Positions 34,550 to 43,397 of a stretch of 64,000 nucleotides of DNA are shown here, piece by piece. The first letter of the stretch is position 1; the number at the start of each line of letters is the position of its first letter. Below the pieces are notes generated by a model, which searched no databases, had not been told where the DNA came from, and worked only from the letters and a program-made list of their open reading frames with translations. Origin of the DNA: Halocalculus aciditolerans (GTDB lineage: Archaea; Halobacteriota; Halobacteria; Halobacteriales; Halobacteriaceae); contig NZ_BMPG01000002.1 in NCBI RefSeq assembly GCF_014647475.1, positions 496,001 through 560,000 of the forward strand. The letters run 5' to 3'. Both the position numbers and the translations under genes were made by a program.

Positions 34550-36041
34550 ACGGGGCGTCGTCGCCGACGCGCTCTCGGACCACGTCGGCGCGGTCGCGGA
34601 TGGCCTCGAGGTCGCCGGTCTCGCGTTTGTCGTCGAGGTGCGCGTAGACGAGCCCCATCCGGTGGTTCGACCGCAGCGCGTCCTCGTGTTCCGCGAGGAA
34701 GTCCCAGTAGAGGCCGTTGAACGGGCACGCGCCCTCGCCGGTCGTCGCGTGGGGGTCGAACGCACAGCCCGCGCAGTGGTCGCTCATCCGGTCGACGTAG
34801 TTCGCGGACGCCGCGTACGGCTTCGTCGCGAGCGCGTCGCTCCCGTAGACGCCCATCGCGACGACGTTCGGCGTCGTCACCCAGTGGTAGGCGTCGACGA
34901 AGCCCGCGTGGAACCAGTCGTTCAGCGCGCCCGGGTCCACGCCGTACGTCAGCGCGAAGTTCGAGAGCACCATCAGCCGCTCGATGTGGTGGGCGTACCC
35001 CCGCTCGCGCACGCCCTCGACGGCGTCCCCGAGACACGCCATGTCCGTCTCCCCCGACCAGTAGACGTCGGGGAGGTCGCGCGTCGCGCCCAGCCGGTTC
35101 TCGTCCGCTAAGCGAGGTTCGCGCCGGTAGACGTGCCGCACGAACTCCCGCCAGCCGAGCAGCTGCCGGACGAACCCCTCCACGGAGTTGAGCGGGACGT
35201 CGTCACGTTCCTCGTAGGCGGCTTCGGCGGCCTCGACGGCCTCCATCGGTCCGAGCAGTCCGAGGTTGATCGCGGGGGCGAGGAGGGCGTGGTTCACCGC
35301 CCACTCGCCTTCGACTATCGCGTCCTGATACGGGCCGAAGTCCGCGAGCCGATTCTCGACGAAGTCGTCGAGGGCGTCCAGCGCGCCCCCGCGCGTCACC
35401 GGCCAGTCGAAGCCCTCGACGCTCCCCCACGTCTCGTGGGTCGCCTCGACGTCGTCCATCACGTCCCGCGTGAGGGCGTCGGGCTCGAAGCGAACCGGCT
35501 CGGGATAGTCGTAGTCGTCGGGGGGCGTGTCGCGGTTCTCGCTGTCGTAGTTCCACTCGCCGCCAACCGGCTCCCCGCCGTCCATCAACACGCCCGTTCG
35601 CTCGCGCATCCGCCGGTAGAACGCCTCCTGTTTCGGTATCTCGTCGAACCACTCGTCGAACGCCGCGGGCGTCGAGAGAAACGTCTCGTTCCCGACGAAC
35701 TCGACGTCGCCGCCCGCGTCCGCGATGGTCTCGCGGAGCGCCGCCGCGGCGTTCCGGCCCGCCGGCCGCATACACGTGAGCGTCTCCTCCGGGTGGTCGT
35801 CGAAGAAGGCGGTGAAGCCCTCCGCGAAGGAGTCCGCCTGTTCGTAGCGGACGGTGACGCCGTCGTCGCGGAGGGCGTCGCGGAGATGCCGCATCGCCGA
35901 GAACACGAGGACGAGCTTCTTCGCGTGGTAGGGTTTCCGAGCCGCGAACTCGCGGGACTCCACCATGAGCACGCGCTCCGGGTCGTCGGCGAGCGGACCG
36001 GCGCGCCGCACGAGCTGGTCGCCGAGCACGAGGACCGTCAT
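34545..36041 (-). CDS. Iron-sulfur bacterial-type cryptochrome/(6-4) photolyase (PhrB-like)
   Basis: 498 residues. The N-terminal half opens with MTVLVLGDQL, the DPRP-domain start. The FAD-binding half contains the four Cys that bind a 4Fe-4S cluster in FeS-BCP photolyases: C336, C423, C426 and C439 (DHCAGCAF and GACPFNGLYW). Length and cysteine spacing match Agrobacterium PhrB, which repairs (6-4) lesions. It is expected to repair ultraviolet damage, useful in sunlit brine. ATG 36041 is chosen; longer N-terminal extension in the same frame lacks homology. Confidence 0.93.
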   Translation of the reverse strand: MTVLVLGDQLVRRAGPLADDPERVLMVESREFAARKPYHAKKLVLVFSAMRHLRDALRDDGVTVRYEQADSFAEGFTAFFDDHPEETLTCMRPAGRNAAAALRETIADAGGDVEFVGNETFLSTPAAFDEWFDEIPKQEAFYRRMRERTGVLMDGGEPVGGEWNYDSENRDTPPDDYDYPEPVRFEPDALTRDVMDDVEATHETWGSVEGFDWPVTRGGALDALDDFVENRLADFGPYQDAIVEGEWAVNHALLAPAINLGLLGPMEAVEAAEAAYEERDDVPLNSVEGFVRQLLGWREFVRHVYRREPRLADENRLGATRDLPDVYWSGETDMACLGDAVEGVRERGYAHHIERLMVLSNFALTYGVDPGALNDWFHAGFVDAYHWVTTPNVVAMGVYGSDALATKPYAASANYVDRMSDHCAGCAFDPHATTGEGACPFNGLYWDFLAEHEDALRSNHRMGLVYAHLDDKRETGDLEAIRDRADVVRERVGDDAPW

Positions 36042-36123
36042 AGTCGACGAGACGCTCGGACGACTCTTCAGCGTATCCGCTAACGAGGAAGTTTGAACTG
36101 ACCTCAGTGAGACGCGCCCGGCG

Positions 36124-36870
36124 ATGCCCTCCACACATCCAGGCGACGACCCGGACGGCCGAGCGGACGCAGACGGCGTCGACGCCGCAGGTGACGCGGA
36201 CCCGCCGGGGGACGGACGGGCCGCGTCGGCGTCGCGACTGGCGGAGGCGAAGCGCGTCACCGGGGACGCGCCGTGGCTCGCGGTCGTTCCCGCGCTCCTG
36301 TCGGTCGCGTCGCCGGACAAAATCGGTGAAATCGCGGCCTACGACGGCTTCCACGTCGGCGTGAAGTTCGCGCTCCCGCCGGGCGTCGGGTCGCTCTGGA
36401 CGCTCGTGGACCCGCCGAGTCAGGGAGTCACCGTGAACGCGCCGCCGTCGCTCCTCGTGCTCGCGGCCGGCGCGGCCCTGGCGCGCTCGGCGCGGGGTAT
36501 CTCGGCGCGCTCGGCCAGCGCGCTCGCGGCGACCCGCTCGCCGCCCGCGAGTGCGCACGGCTCCTCCCGCACGTCCTCGGGTTCACCGTCCTGCGCGCCG
36601 GCGTCGGGTACGCGCTTCTCGTCCTGCTCGTCGGCCGGGGTGCGGTCGGCGTCGCGTCCGCGTTCGTCCTCCTCGCCGTCCTCGGCTACCTGACCTGCGG
36701 GACGCCCTACCTCCTCGCATACCACGTCGGCCTCCCGCGCGCCCTCGTCGAGAGCCTGCGACGCGCCGTCGACGACCCGCGGTACGCCGGATTCGTCGCG
36801 CGCTACCTCGTCGCCGCGGCCGTCGTCTCGGTCCCCCTGAGCGCCGTCACGGTGAACGCCGGCGTCGGCG
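36124..36870 (+). pseudogene. Frameshifted and truncated membrane-protein gene
   Basis: From ATG 36124 the frame reads a normal acidic N-terminus and helices up to VLAAGAAL (near 36480). The continuation is found one frame away as GALGAGYLGALGQRARG and runs through LPHVLGFTVLRAGVGYALLV and GYLTCGTPYLLAYHVGLP to SVPLSAVTVNAG. A net one-base loss around 36478-36485 explains this. The gene then stops matching near 36870, where minus-strand nitric oxide reductase sequence begins, so the C-terminus is also missing. It resembles a haloarchaeal family of uncharacterised multi-helix proteins. Confidence 0.6.
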
Positions 36871-37109
36871 GCGGCGTACCCCTGCGTGTAGACGGCGTCG
36901 AGCTGGAGGAAGCCGACGGGGAGGGGGCTCGCGAGGACCATGACGGCGAGGCCGGCGTTAGCGAGCCAGAAGGAGCGGCGGCACCACGGCGGGTCCCGGT
37001 CGGCGCTGGTGGCGCGGAGGACTACGCGCGTGCCGAGCGCGAGCATCCCGAAGGCACCGAAGAGCGCGGCGAGGGCGGCGGCGACGGTGCGACGCGAGAG
37101 TTCCGTCAA
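36867..37109 (-). pseudogene. norB: Fragment of quinol-dependent nitric oxide reductase (qNor)
   Basis: The frame encodes AALFGAFGMLALGTRVVLRA, then RRSFWLANAGLAVMVLASPL and PVGFLQLDAVYTQGYAAA. These match the last two or three helices of qNorB, where known proteins read xHAALFGxxGxLALG then FWxxNxGLALMxxxSLLPxGxxQ. Only about 80 of more than 700 residues remain, and the conserved His/Thr just before ALFG is gone. Past YAAA the frame enters the opposite-strand membrane gene. It cannot be functional. It sits 75 bp from a halocyanin gene. Confidence 0.6.
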
Positions 37110-37183
37110 TCGCCGCGACGGAGACCCGCGTCGAGTAGCCCGCGGCCCGAGAGGTTTTAGTCGGCGAGCGGCGAGGGAGAGGC

Positions 37184-37642
37184 ATGGTCGAGACGCGGCG
37201 GTCGTTCCTGCGGGCGGCGGGCGTGACGGCGCTCGCGGCGACCGCTGGCTGCATCACGGACGCGGCAGAGACGCCGGAGTTCCTCACCGACGGGCCGAGC
37301 TACGACGGCTGGTTCGAGAACACGTCGAACTTCACGGGCACGCTCGACTACACGGGCCGCGGGCAGGTGGAAGTCGAGGTGGGCGTGCCGGGGAACGGCG
37401 GACACTTCGGGTTCGGGCCGGCGGCGATAAAGGTCTCGCCGCGCACGGTCGTGCGCTGGGTGTGGACGGGGAAGGGCGGCAGTCACGACGTCGTGGCGGT
37501 CGACGGCTCCTTCGAGTCCGACTACCACCATCAGCCCGGCGCGTCGTTCACGCATCAGTTCGACGAGCAGGGCGTCCACCGGTACGTCTGCGAGGCGCAC
37601 GCCGAGAAGGGGATGCGGGGCGCGGTCGTCGTCGGCCACTGA
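37184..37642 (+). CDS. hcp: Halocyanin (blue copper protein), Tat lipoprotein
   Basis: 152 residues. RRSFLRAAG and lipobox TAGC (C23) mark Tat export and lipid anchoring. The type I copper ligands are H101 (GSHDVV), C136, H139 and M144 (YVCEAHAEKGM). It carries electrons at the outer membrane surface to a terminal oxidase or, in denitrifiers, to nitrite or nitric oxide reductase. A TTTTAG box about 28 nt upstream suggests a leaderless start at ATG 37184. The neighbouring reductase remnant hints that the gene was once part of a denitrification cluster. Confidence 0.93.
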   Translation: MVETRRSFLRAAGVTALAATAGCITDAAETPEFLTDGPSYDGWFENTSNFTGTLDYTGRGQVEVEVGVPGNGGHFGFGPAAIKVSPRTVVRWVWTGKGGSHDVVAVDGSFESDYHHQPGASFTHQFDEQGVHRYVCEAHAEKGMRGAVVVGH

Positions 37643-37706
37643 CGCCACACGGTCTGCGACCCGCGCGACCGTGCGGTCTAAACCTCCGCGTCGCCTACCG
37701 GAGACC

Positions 37707-38339
37707 GTGCAGAACGTCACCGACCGTACGAGCAACCCGTTCGGCATGAGCCCGCCCGGTGACCGCGTCGTCCACGGCTACGGGGACGCGAACGCGGACT
37801 TCCACGTCGTCGGCGACCACCCCGGCGTCCACGGCGGCGTCGACACCGGCATCCCGTTCACGGGGACCGCGGCCGTCGAGCGATTCTGGGACGCGCTCGC
37901 CGCCGTCGGCCTCGCGGCCGCGGAGCCGGAGCCGACGCTCTCGAACTGCTTTGCGTCCTACCTCCACGCCGCCGTCCCCGACGCCGACGGCGCGCCCACG
38001 AGCGCGTCCTACGACCGCCACGAGGCGTTCTTCGATTCGGAGCTCCGCGCCATCACCGCCCACGTTCTCCTCCCCGTCGGCGAGCGCGCGACCCGTCACG
38101 TCCTCGAACAGTACACGCCCCGCCCGGCGGCGCTCGCGGACGACCTCGACGCGATTCACGGCGAGGAACTCAGCGGGTCGGGCTTCCTCGTCGTCCCCGC
38201 GAAAGACCCCGCGGACTGGACGGGCAGCGACTTCGACGACTACGTCGACGGCGTCGAGCGCGTCATGTCGTGGGACTACCGTCGAGAGAGCGACCTCGGT
38301 CGATTCCTCCCCGGCGACGAGACGTACACCGTCCGGTGA
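37707..38339 (+). CDS. Uracil-DNA glycosylase family protein
   Basis: 210 residues starting at GTG 37707, about 28 nt after a TCTAAAC box. ADFHVVGDHPGVHGGVDTGIPFTG resembles the GExPG...G.PFxG motif of family 4-6 UDGs, with the Glu replaced by Asp (GDHPG). NCFASYLHA stands in the second motif region, and LLPVGERATRHVLEQ resembles the G-x-x-A late strand. The usual FeS cysteines of family 4 are absent. It may be a repair enzyme or a catalytically altered relative. Confidence 0.75.
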   Translation: MQNVTDRTSNPFGMSPPGDRVVHGYGDANADFHVVGDHPGVHGGVDTGIPFTGTAAVERFWDALAAVGLAAAEPEPTLSNCFASYLHAAVPDADGAPTSASYDRHEAFFDSELRAITAHVLLPVGERATRHVLEQYTPRPAALADDLDAIHGEELSGSGFLVVPAKDPADWTGSDFDDYVDGVERVMSWDYRRESDLGRFLPGDETYTVR

Positions 38340-38400
38340 CGACGCCGATGAGCGAGCTGCCGTGACTGTCCGTCCGCCCGTCGCTCCCTCGACGAATCGA

Positions 38401-40071
38401 TTACTCTCCCGTCTCGTCTCGGAGTTCCGTCCGCCGAATTTTTCCAGTTACCGTCTTGGGGAGGTCGTCGACGAACTCGACCTCCCGAGGGTACTCGTGG
38501 GCGGCGACCTCCTGCTTGACGTGGCTCTGGATGTCCTCGACGAGCGCGTCGTCGGCGTCGCCGCTGTAGGAGTCGGAGCGGACGACGTAGGCTTTCACGA
38601 TGTTGCCGCGTTCGGGGTGTGGTTTGGGGACGACGGCGGCTTCGGCGATGGCGGGGTGTTCGCCGAGCGCGCTCTCGACGTCGAACGGCCCGATGCGGTA
38701 GCCCGAGGAGAGGATGACGTCGTCCGCGCGGCCCTCGAACCAGAAGTAGCCGTCGTCGTCGAGGTGGCCGAGGTCACCCGATAAGTACCACTCGCCGTCC
38801 GGGCCGTCGACGAAGCAGCGCTCGGTCTTCTCGGGCTGCTCCCAGTAGCCGGCGAAGAAGCAGGGGTAGTCGCCGCGCTGGGCGATCTCGCCGGTTTCGC
38901 CGGGCGGGAGAACCTCGCCCGATTCGGGGTCGACGACGGCGGCCTCAATACCAGGGAGGGGTTTCCCCATGCTGCCGGGCCGGATGTCCATCGCCGGGTA
39001 GTTGTTGATGATCATGTTCCCGGTCTCGGTCTGCCCGTAGGTGTCGTGGACGGTGACGTCGAGGACGTCCTCGCCCCACTCGACGACGCCCGCGGAGAGC
39101 GGTTCGCCGATGGAGAGGGCGTGCCGGAGGTCGAGGTCGACGTCGTCGAGCGTGTCCTCGTGCTCGCGGAGCATCCGGTAGGCGGTGGGGACGCTGAAGA
39201 GCACGGAGACGGGGAACTCGTCGAGGAGGTCGGCCCAGGCGTCGGGGTCGAACTCGCCTTCGTAGACGAAGAGGTCGGTGCCCCAGAACCAGGCACCGAG
39301 GGTGTTGATGCAGCCGGTGAGCCAGCCGAGGTCGCCGGTGCTCCAGTAGGTGTCGTCCTCCCGGAGGTCGACGGCGTAGCGCTGGGTGGCGGCGACGCCG
39401 GCGAGCCAGCGGTGGCGGTGCTGGACGCCTTTCGCGGGGCCCGTCGTCCCAGAAGTGTAGTAGAGGAGGGCGTCGTCCTCGCGGTCGGTTTCGACGGCGT
39501 CGAAGTCGGGGCTGGCGTCGGCGAGTGCGTCGCCGAAGTCGACGTCGCCCGGGCGCGTGGTCTCGGCGAGGGCGTCGGAGACGAAGACGGTCTCGACGGA
39601 GTCGACGTCGTCGAGTGCGTCGGAGACGGTGTCGCGGTTGTCGCCGGTGGTGACGAGCGCGGACGCGCGACAGTCGTTCAGCCGGTAGGCGATGCCGTCC
39701 GGGCCGTAGCGTTCGTTCACGCTCCCCCAGACGCAGCCGGCTTTGAGCGCGCCGACGAGCGCGACGTAGTGGTCGGGCGTCCGCGGCATGTAGGAGAACA
39801 CGCGACTCCCCTCCTCGACGCCCTCGGCGCGGAGGGCGTTCGCGAAGCGACTCGACCGCTCGGCGAGCTCGTCGAACGTCAGGGTCTCGCGCTCGCCGTT
39901 CGCGCCCGCCCAGCGGAGCGCGATGCTCCCGGAGCCGTCGGCGTGGCGGTCGCAGACCTCGTGGGCGATGTTGAAGCGCTCTCCGGCGTTCCAGTCGGCT
40001 TCGTCGTAGATGTCCTCCCAGTCGAACGTCTCCCGCGCGGCGTCGTAATCGTCGAGATTGTTCGTTGTCAT
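38401..40071 (-). CDS. AMP-forming acyl-CoA synthetase
   Basis: 556 residues. P-loop YYTSGTTGPAKGV, adenylate motif YGQTETG, YLSGDLG and the C-terminal TGKIRR lysine are all present. Its length and the GAWFWGTDLFVYEGEFDP region fit the acetyl/propionyl/medium-chain branch rather than long-chain FadD. It should activate a carboxylic acid to the CoA ester in the cytoplasm. ATG 40071 is the likely start, after which TGACCAACTC leads to the divergent MBL gene. No cognate beta-oxidation gene lies nearby. Confidence 0.92.
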   Translation of the reverse strand: MTTNNLDDYDAARETFDWEDIYDEADWNAGERFNIAHEVCDRHADGSGSIALRWAGANGERETLTFDELAERSSRFANALRAEGVEEGSRVFSYMPRTPDHYVALVGALKAGCVWGSVNERYGPDGIAYRLNDCRASALVTTGDNRDTVSDALDDVDSVETVFVSDALAETTRPGDVDFGDALADASPDFDAVETDREDDALLYYTSGTTGPAKGVQHRHRWLAGVAATQRYAVDLREDDTYWSTGDLGWLTGCINTLGAWFWGTDLFVYEGEFDPDAWADLLDEFPVSVLFSVPTAYRMLREHEDTLDDVDLDLRHALSIGEPLSAGVVEWGEDVLDVTVHDTYGQTETGNMIINNYPAMDIRPGSMGKPLPGIEAAVVDPESGEVLPPGETGEIAQRGDYPCFFAGYWEQPEKTERCFVDGPDGEWYLSGDLGHLDDDGYFWFEGRADDVILSSGYRIGPFDVESALGEHPAIAEAAVVPKPHPERGNIVKAYVVRSDSYSGDADDALVEDIQSHVKQEVAAHEYPREVEFVDDLPKTVTGKIRRTELRDETGE

Positions 40072-40153
40072 CTCTTGACCAACTCGGCGGGTTCCACATA
40101 AACGTTCACGACGGTCGGAAAGCCACTTATCCCCCGGTGTGCAAGCGTGTAGC

Positions 40154-41095
40154 GTGAAGTACATCTCCCTCCGGAACACGGCGTTCGAGGGGCAGAACTC
40201 CGTCTACCTCCTCGACGGCGACGGACCGACGACGCTCGTGGACACGGGCGTCGCGACACCGGACGTGGAACGGGACCTCCGCGACGCGCTCGGCGACTAC
40301 GACACGACGTTCGCGGACATCGACCGCGTGCTGGTGACGCACTGGCACGAGGACCACGCGGGACTCGTCGCGCGCATTCAGGCCGAGAGCGGCTGTGACG
40401 TCGTCGCGCACGAAGCCGACGCGCCCCTCGTGAGCGGCGATACGGCCGCGTACGCGGCGATGGACGAGAAACGCCGCGACCTCCTCGCGGCGTGGGGGAC
40501 GCCCGCGGCGAAACAGGAGGAGCTCGCCCAGACCTTCGGCGCGCACGACGACCTCGGCGGCGAGGAAGCGGACGTGACGGCCGTCACTGACGGCGACACG
40601 GTTCGGGCGGGCGACCACGAGGTCGAAGTCGTCCACCTGCCGGGGCACGCCAAAGGGCTTTCCGCGTTCTTCCTGGAGCGAGAGGGGCGGCGGGAGGCGT
40701 TCGTCGGCGACGCGATTCTCCCGAAGTACACGCCGAACGTCGGCGGCGCGGACGTCCGCGTCGACCGCCCGCTCGCCACCTACCTCGCGAGCCTCGACCG
40801 CATCGTCGACCTCGACCTCGACCGGGCGTGGCCCGGCCACCGCGGCCCCATCATCGACCCGTCGGGGCGGGCGCGCGACATCGCGACACACCACGACGAA
40901 CGCACCGAGCGCGTCCTCGACGCCGTCGAAACACGCGGGACGGCGACGGCGTGGGAGGTGAGCGCCGACCTCTTCGGCGAGCTCCACTCCATCCACATCC
41001 TCCACGGGCCCGGCGAGGCGTACGCGCACTTAGACCACCTCGCCCGCGACGGCGTGCTCGACGCGACTTCCGACGGGTATCGGCTCGCCGACTGA
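40154..41095 (+). CDS. MBL-fold metallohydrolase
   Basis: 313 residues. The HxHxDH motif THWHEDHAG gives H63, H65, D67 and H68. VVHLPGHAKGLSAFFLER and VGDAILPKYTP carry later ligands, and AWPGHRGPI the last His. The C-terminal 80 residues look like the LACTB2-type winged-helix extension, so it may act as an endonuclease or thioesterase; the substrate is undecided. GTG 40154 lies 27 nt after an ACTTATCC box, indicating a leaderless gene divergent from the acyl-CoA synthetase. Confidence 0.9.
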   Translation: MKYISLRNTAFEGQNSVYLLDGDGPTTLVDTGVATPDVERDLRDALGDYDTTFADIDRVLVTHWHEDHAGLVARIQAESGCDVVAHEADAPLVSGDTAAYAAMDEKRRDLLAAWGTPAAKQEELAQTFGAHDDLGGEEADVTAVTDGDTVRAGDHEVEVVHLPGHAKGLSAFFLEREGRREAFVGDAILPKYTPNVGGADVRVDRPLATYLASLDRIVDLDLDRAWPGHRGPIIDPSGRARDIATHHDERTERVLDAVETRGTATAWEVSADLFGELHSIHILHGPGEAYAHLDHLARDGVLDATSDGYRLAD

Positions 41096-41302
41096 CCCGC
41101 ATTGCCCACGATAGATTGTTTAAGACCGTGAATATTCAAGCCACAGTGGTTTCTACACACGTGTGTTCTACCCACGTGCCTGCTCTGCAGGCGTTGTGCC
41201 TCTGAGGCCGCTCCACCCTTCGGAACGGCCTTCAGAACCCCACGGTGACCAGCGGGACCGTTGACCGCAACGGCCTTCCACGGCGCGCTCGATGCACCCG
41301 GT
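41096..41302. other. Palindrome-rich intergenic region
   Basis: About 200 bases without a plausible gene. It contains a perfect 12-bp palindrome ACACACGTGTGT (41155-41166), a hairpin GCCTGC-TCT-GCAGGC (41178-41192) and two copies of AACGGCCTTC (about 41223 and 41268). An AT-rich TTGTTTAAG lies near 41117. These could form a structured RNA or an operator for the redoxin gene. I found no tRNA or known RNA signature. Confidence 0.4.
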
Positions 41303-41872
41303 ATGGTGCAGACCGAATCCGAGAGCGAGCTCGAACGCGGCGACCGAGCGCCCGACTTCTCTTTACCCGACGTCCGCGACGACCAGGTAGCACTGGCCGA
41401 CTTCGCCGACGCCGACGCGGTGCTCCTCGTCTTCACGTGTAACCACTGTCCGTACGCGAAAGCGAAGTTCGACACGCTGAACGACATCGCCGCCGACTAC
41501 GACGACGTCGCCGTCGTCGGCGTGAACCCGAACGACGCCGAAGCGTACCCCGACGACTCGCTCGAACGGATGCGCGAACTCGTCGAGGACGGCACCATCC
41601 AGTACGACGCCTACCTCCGTGACGAGACGGGGGAGGTCGCACGCGCCTACGGCGCGGTCTGCACGCCCGACCCCTTCCTCCTCCGGAACGAGGACGGGGA
41701 GTTCACGCTCGCCTACCACGGCCGCCTCGACGACGCGCTCAACCCCGACGACGAGCCGACGAGCGAAGGCGGCGACGCCCGCGACGCCATCGACGCCGTG
41801 CTCGCCGGCGACGAACCCGAAGACGCGTTCAAACCCTCGCGCGGCTGCTCCATCAAGTGGCCGGACGAATAA
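41303..41872 (+). CDS. Thioredoxin-like redoxin (AhpC/TSA family)
   Basis: 189 residues. RGDRAPDFSLPDVRDDQVAL opens a thioredoxin-like fold, and FTCNHCPYAK carries the CxxC (C46, C49). The PDPFLLRNEDGEFTLAYHGR cis-Pro region and the C-terminal RGCSIKW motif match the small group of thioredoxin-family redoxins of aerobes. It probably reduces peroxide or protein disulfides in the cytoplasm. ATG 41303 is taken as start, about 200 bp after the MBL gene. Alone in its operon. Confidence 0.88.
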   Translation: MVQTESESELERGDRAPDFSLPDVRDDQVALADFADADAVLLVFTCNHCPYAKAKFDTLNDIAADYDDVAVVGVNPNDAEAYPDDSLERMRELVEDGTIQYDAYLRDETGEVARAYGAVCTPDPFLLRNEDGEFTLAYHGRLDDALNPDDEPTSEGGDARDAIDAVLAGDEPEDAFKPSRGCSIKWPDE

Positions 41873-42026
41873 CGCGCTACCCTCCTCTCTCCTCTCCGTG
41901 TTCTCGCAGCCCACGACCGCCAGCAGCGCCCGCGCCGCACCGCCCATAAACGATATCGCGCGATAGGAAACCGCGTGTGGTGCCGTCATCGGTACGCTCA
42001 CTGTGCCGGGCGAAGAGGAGTGCGGT

Positions 42027-43271
42027 ATGCAGGCTGACGCGGAGCGACTGCGCGGTGATATCGAGGCGAACGGCGAGTTCGGCGCGGTCGACGCGCTGAC
42101 GGGGCGCGGGCGGACGTGTCTCACGGGGAGCGAGGCGAACCAGCGGGCGCGCGAGCGGTTCGTCCGCGAGCTGGAGAACGCGGGGCTGGACGTGCGCGTG
42201 GACGCGGTGGGGAACATCGTCGGGACGTGGCGGCCGCCGAGCGCGGACCCGGACGCGAAAGCGGTGGCGTCGGGGAGCCACCTCGACTCCGTCCCCGAGG
42301 GCGGGCTGTTCGACGGGCCGCTCGGCGCGTACGGCGCGCTGGAGGCGGTGCGCGCGATGCAGGACGCGGGCTTCGAGCCGTCCCGCCCGGTCGAGGTGGT
42401 GTCGTTCACGGAGGAGGAGGGGCAGACGTTCGCGGACGGTCTGCTGGGGTCGAGCGTGGCGGCGGGCGACCGCACCGTGGACGACGCGCTCGCGCTCACC
42501 GACGGCGAGGGCCACACGCTGGAGGCCGCGCTCGCCGACATCGGCTTCGACGGGACCGGCCGGGTGAGCGCGGACGAGTGGGACGCGTTCCTCGAACTCC
42601 ACGTCGAGCAGGGCGAGCGGCTGGAGCGCGCGGGCGCTGGCGTCGGCGTCGTCTCGACCATCACGGGCATCACGCACTGCGACGTGACGGTGCGCGGCGA
42701 GGCGGACCACGCGGGCGCGACGCCGATGGCCGAACGCACGGACGCGCTCGCGGCGGCGAGCGAGTTCGTCCTCGACGTCGAGGAAGCGGCGAACGCGCAG
42801 GCCGCGGACGCGGGAACGACGGTCGGAACGGTCGGGAGCCTCGACGTCTCGCCGAACGCGACGAACGTCGTCCCCGGCCGCGTCGAGATGGGCGTCGACG
42901 TCCGCGACGTCGAGTACGATCGAATGGAGCGCGTCGTCGCCGCCGCGAAGGAGAGCCTCGAACGAGTCGAGGCGGAACGCGGCGTCGACACGGAGTTCCG
43001 CCGCCCGTTCGACCTCCCGCCGACGCCGATGACCGAACGCGTTCGAGACGCGTCGCACGCCGCGGCCGCCGACGCCGGCGTGGACGCGCTCGGCCTCCAC
43101 TCGGCGGCGGCCCACGACGCGATGAACGTCGCGAAACGAACAGATGCAGGAATGCTCTTCGCGCCCAGCGAGGGCGGCTACAGCCACAGCCCGAAGGAGT
43201 GGACGGACTGGAGCGACTGCGCCGACGCCGTCACCGTCCTCGCGAACGCCCTCGCGGAACTTGCCGGCTGA
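42027..43271 (+). CDS. M20 family Zn-dependent hydrolase (carbamoylase/allantoate amidohydrolase type)
   Basis: 414 residues. SGSHLDSVPEGGLFDGPLG carries the first His and bridging Asp, FTEEEGQTF the catalytic Glu pair, and LELHVEQGERLE the next His; HSPKEW supplies the last. The lid domain has GEADHAGATPM. This set fits N-carbamoyl-L-amino-acid hydrolase, beta-ureidopropionase or allantoate amidohydrolase, which cannot be told apart by motifs alone. Start ATG 42027 (MQADAERLRG). No purine or pyrimidine catabolic genes are close. Confidence 0.9.
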   Translation: MQADAERLRGDIEANGEFGAVDALTGRGRTCLTGSEANQRARERFVRELENAGLDVRVDAVGNIVGTWRPPSADPDAKAVASGSHLDSVPEGGLFDGPLGAYGALEAVRAMQDAGFEPSRPVEVVSFTEEEGQTFADGLLGSSVAAGDRTVDDALALTDGEGHTLEAALADIGFDGTGRVSADEWDAFLELHVEQGERLERAGAGVGVVSTITGITHCDVTVRGEADHAGATPMAERTDALAAASEFVLDVEEAANAQAADAGTTVGTVGSLDVSPNATNVVPGRVEMGVDVRDVEYDRMERVVAAAKESLERVEAERGVDTEFRRPFDLPPTPMTERVRDASHAAAADAGVDALGLHSAAAHDAMNVAKRTDAGMLFAPSEGGYSHSPKEWTDWSDCADAVTVLANALAELAG

Positions 43272-43318
43272 CGCATCGGCAAGTACGTTCGACCGTGCCG
43301 GCTGACGCGTCAGCATGG

Positions 43319-43386
43319 GTGCGCCGTGGTTCGACGGACGCGGCGAGAAGACTCCCGTGCGCCGCGGTTCGACGGACGCGGCGAGA
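43319..43386. repeat. Two 30-bp direct repeats (29/30 identical)
   Basis: Copies at 43319-43348 and 43357-43386 read GTGCGCCG[T/C]GGTTCGACG followed by GACGCGGCGAGA, separated by eight bases. Just upstream GCCGGCTGACGC also occurs twice (43263-43274 and 43297-43308), the first copy including the stop of the M20 gene. The 3' untranslated zone thus holds two unrelated short duplications. Confidence 0.7.
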
Positions 43387-43397
43387 TTGCGTTCCGG

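Noticed and set aside
41096-41302. Possible tRNA or small structured RNA gene
   Set aside because: No acceptor stem with CCA, no B-box and no anticodon arm can be placed; I keep the region only as an unexplained palindrome patch.
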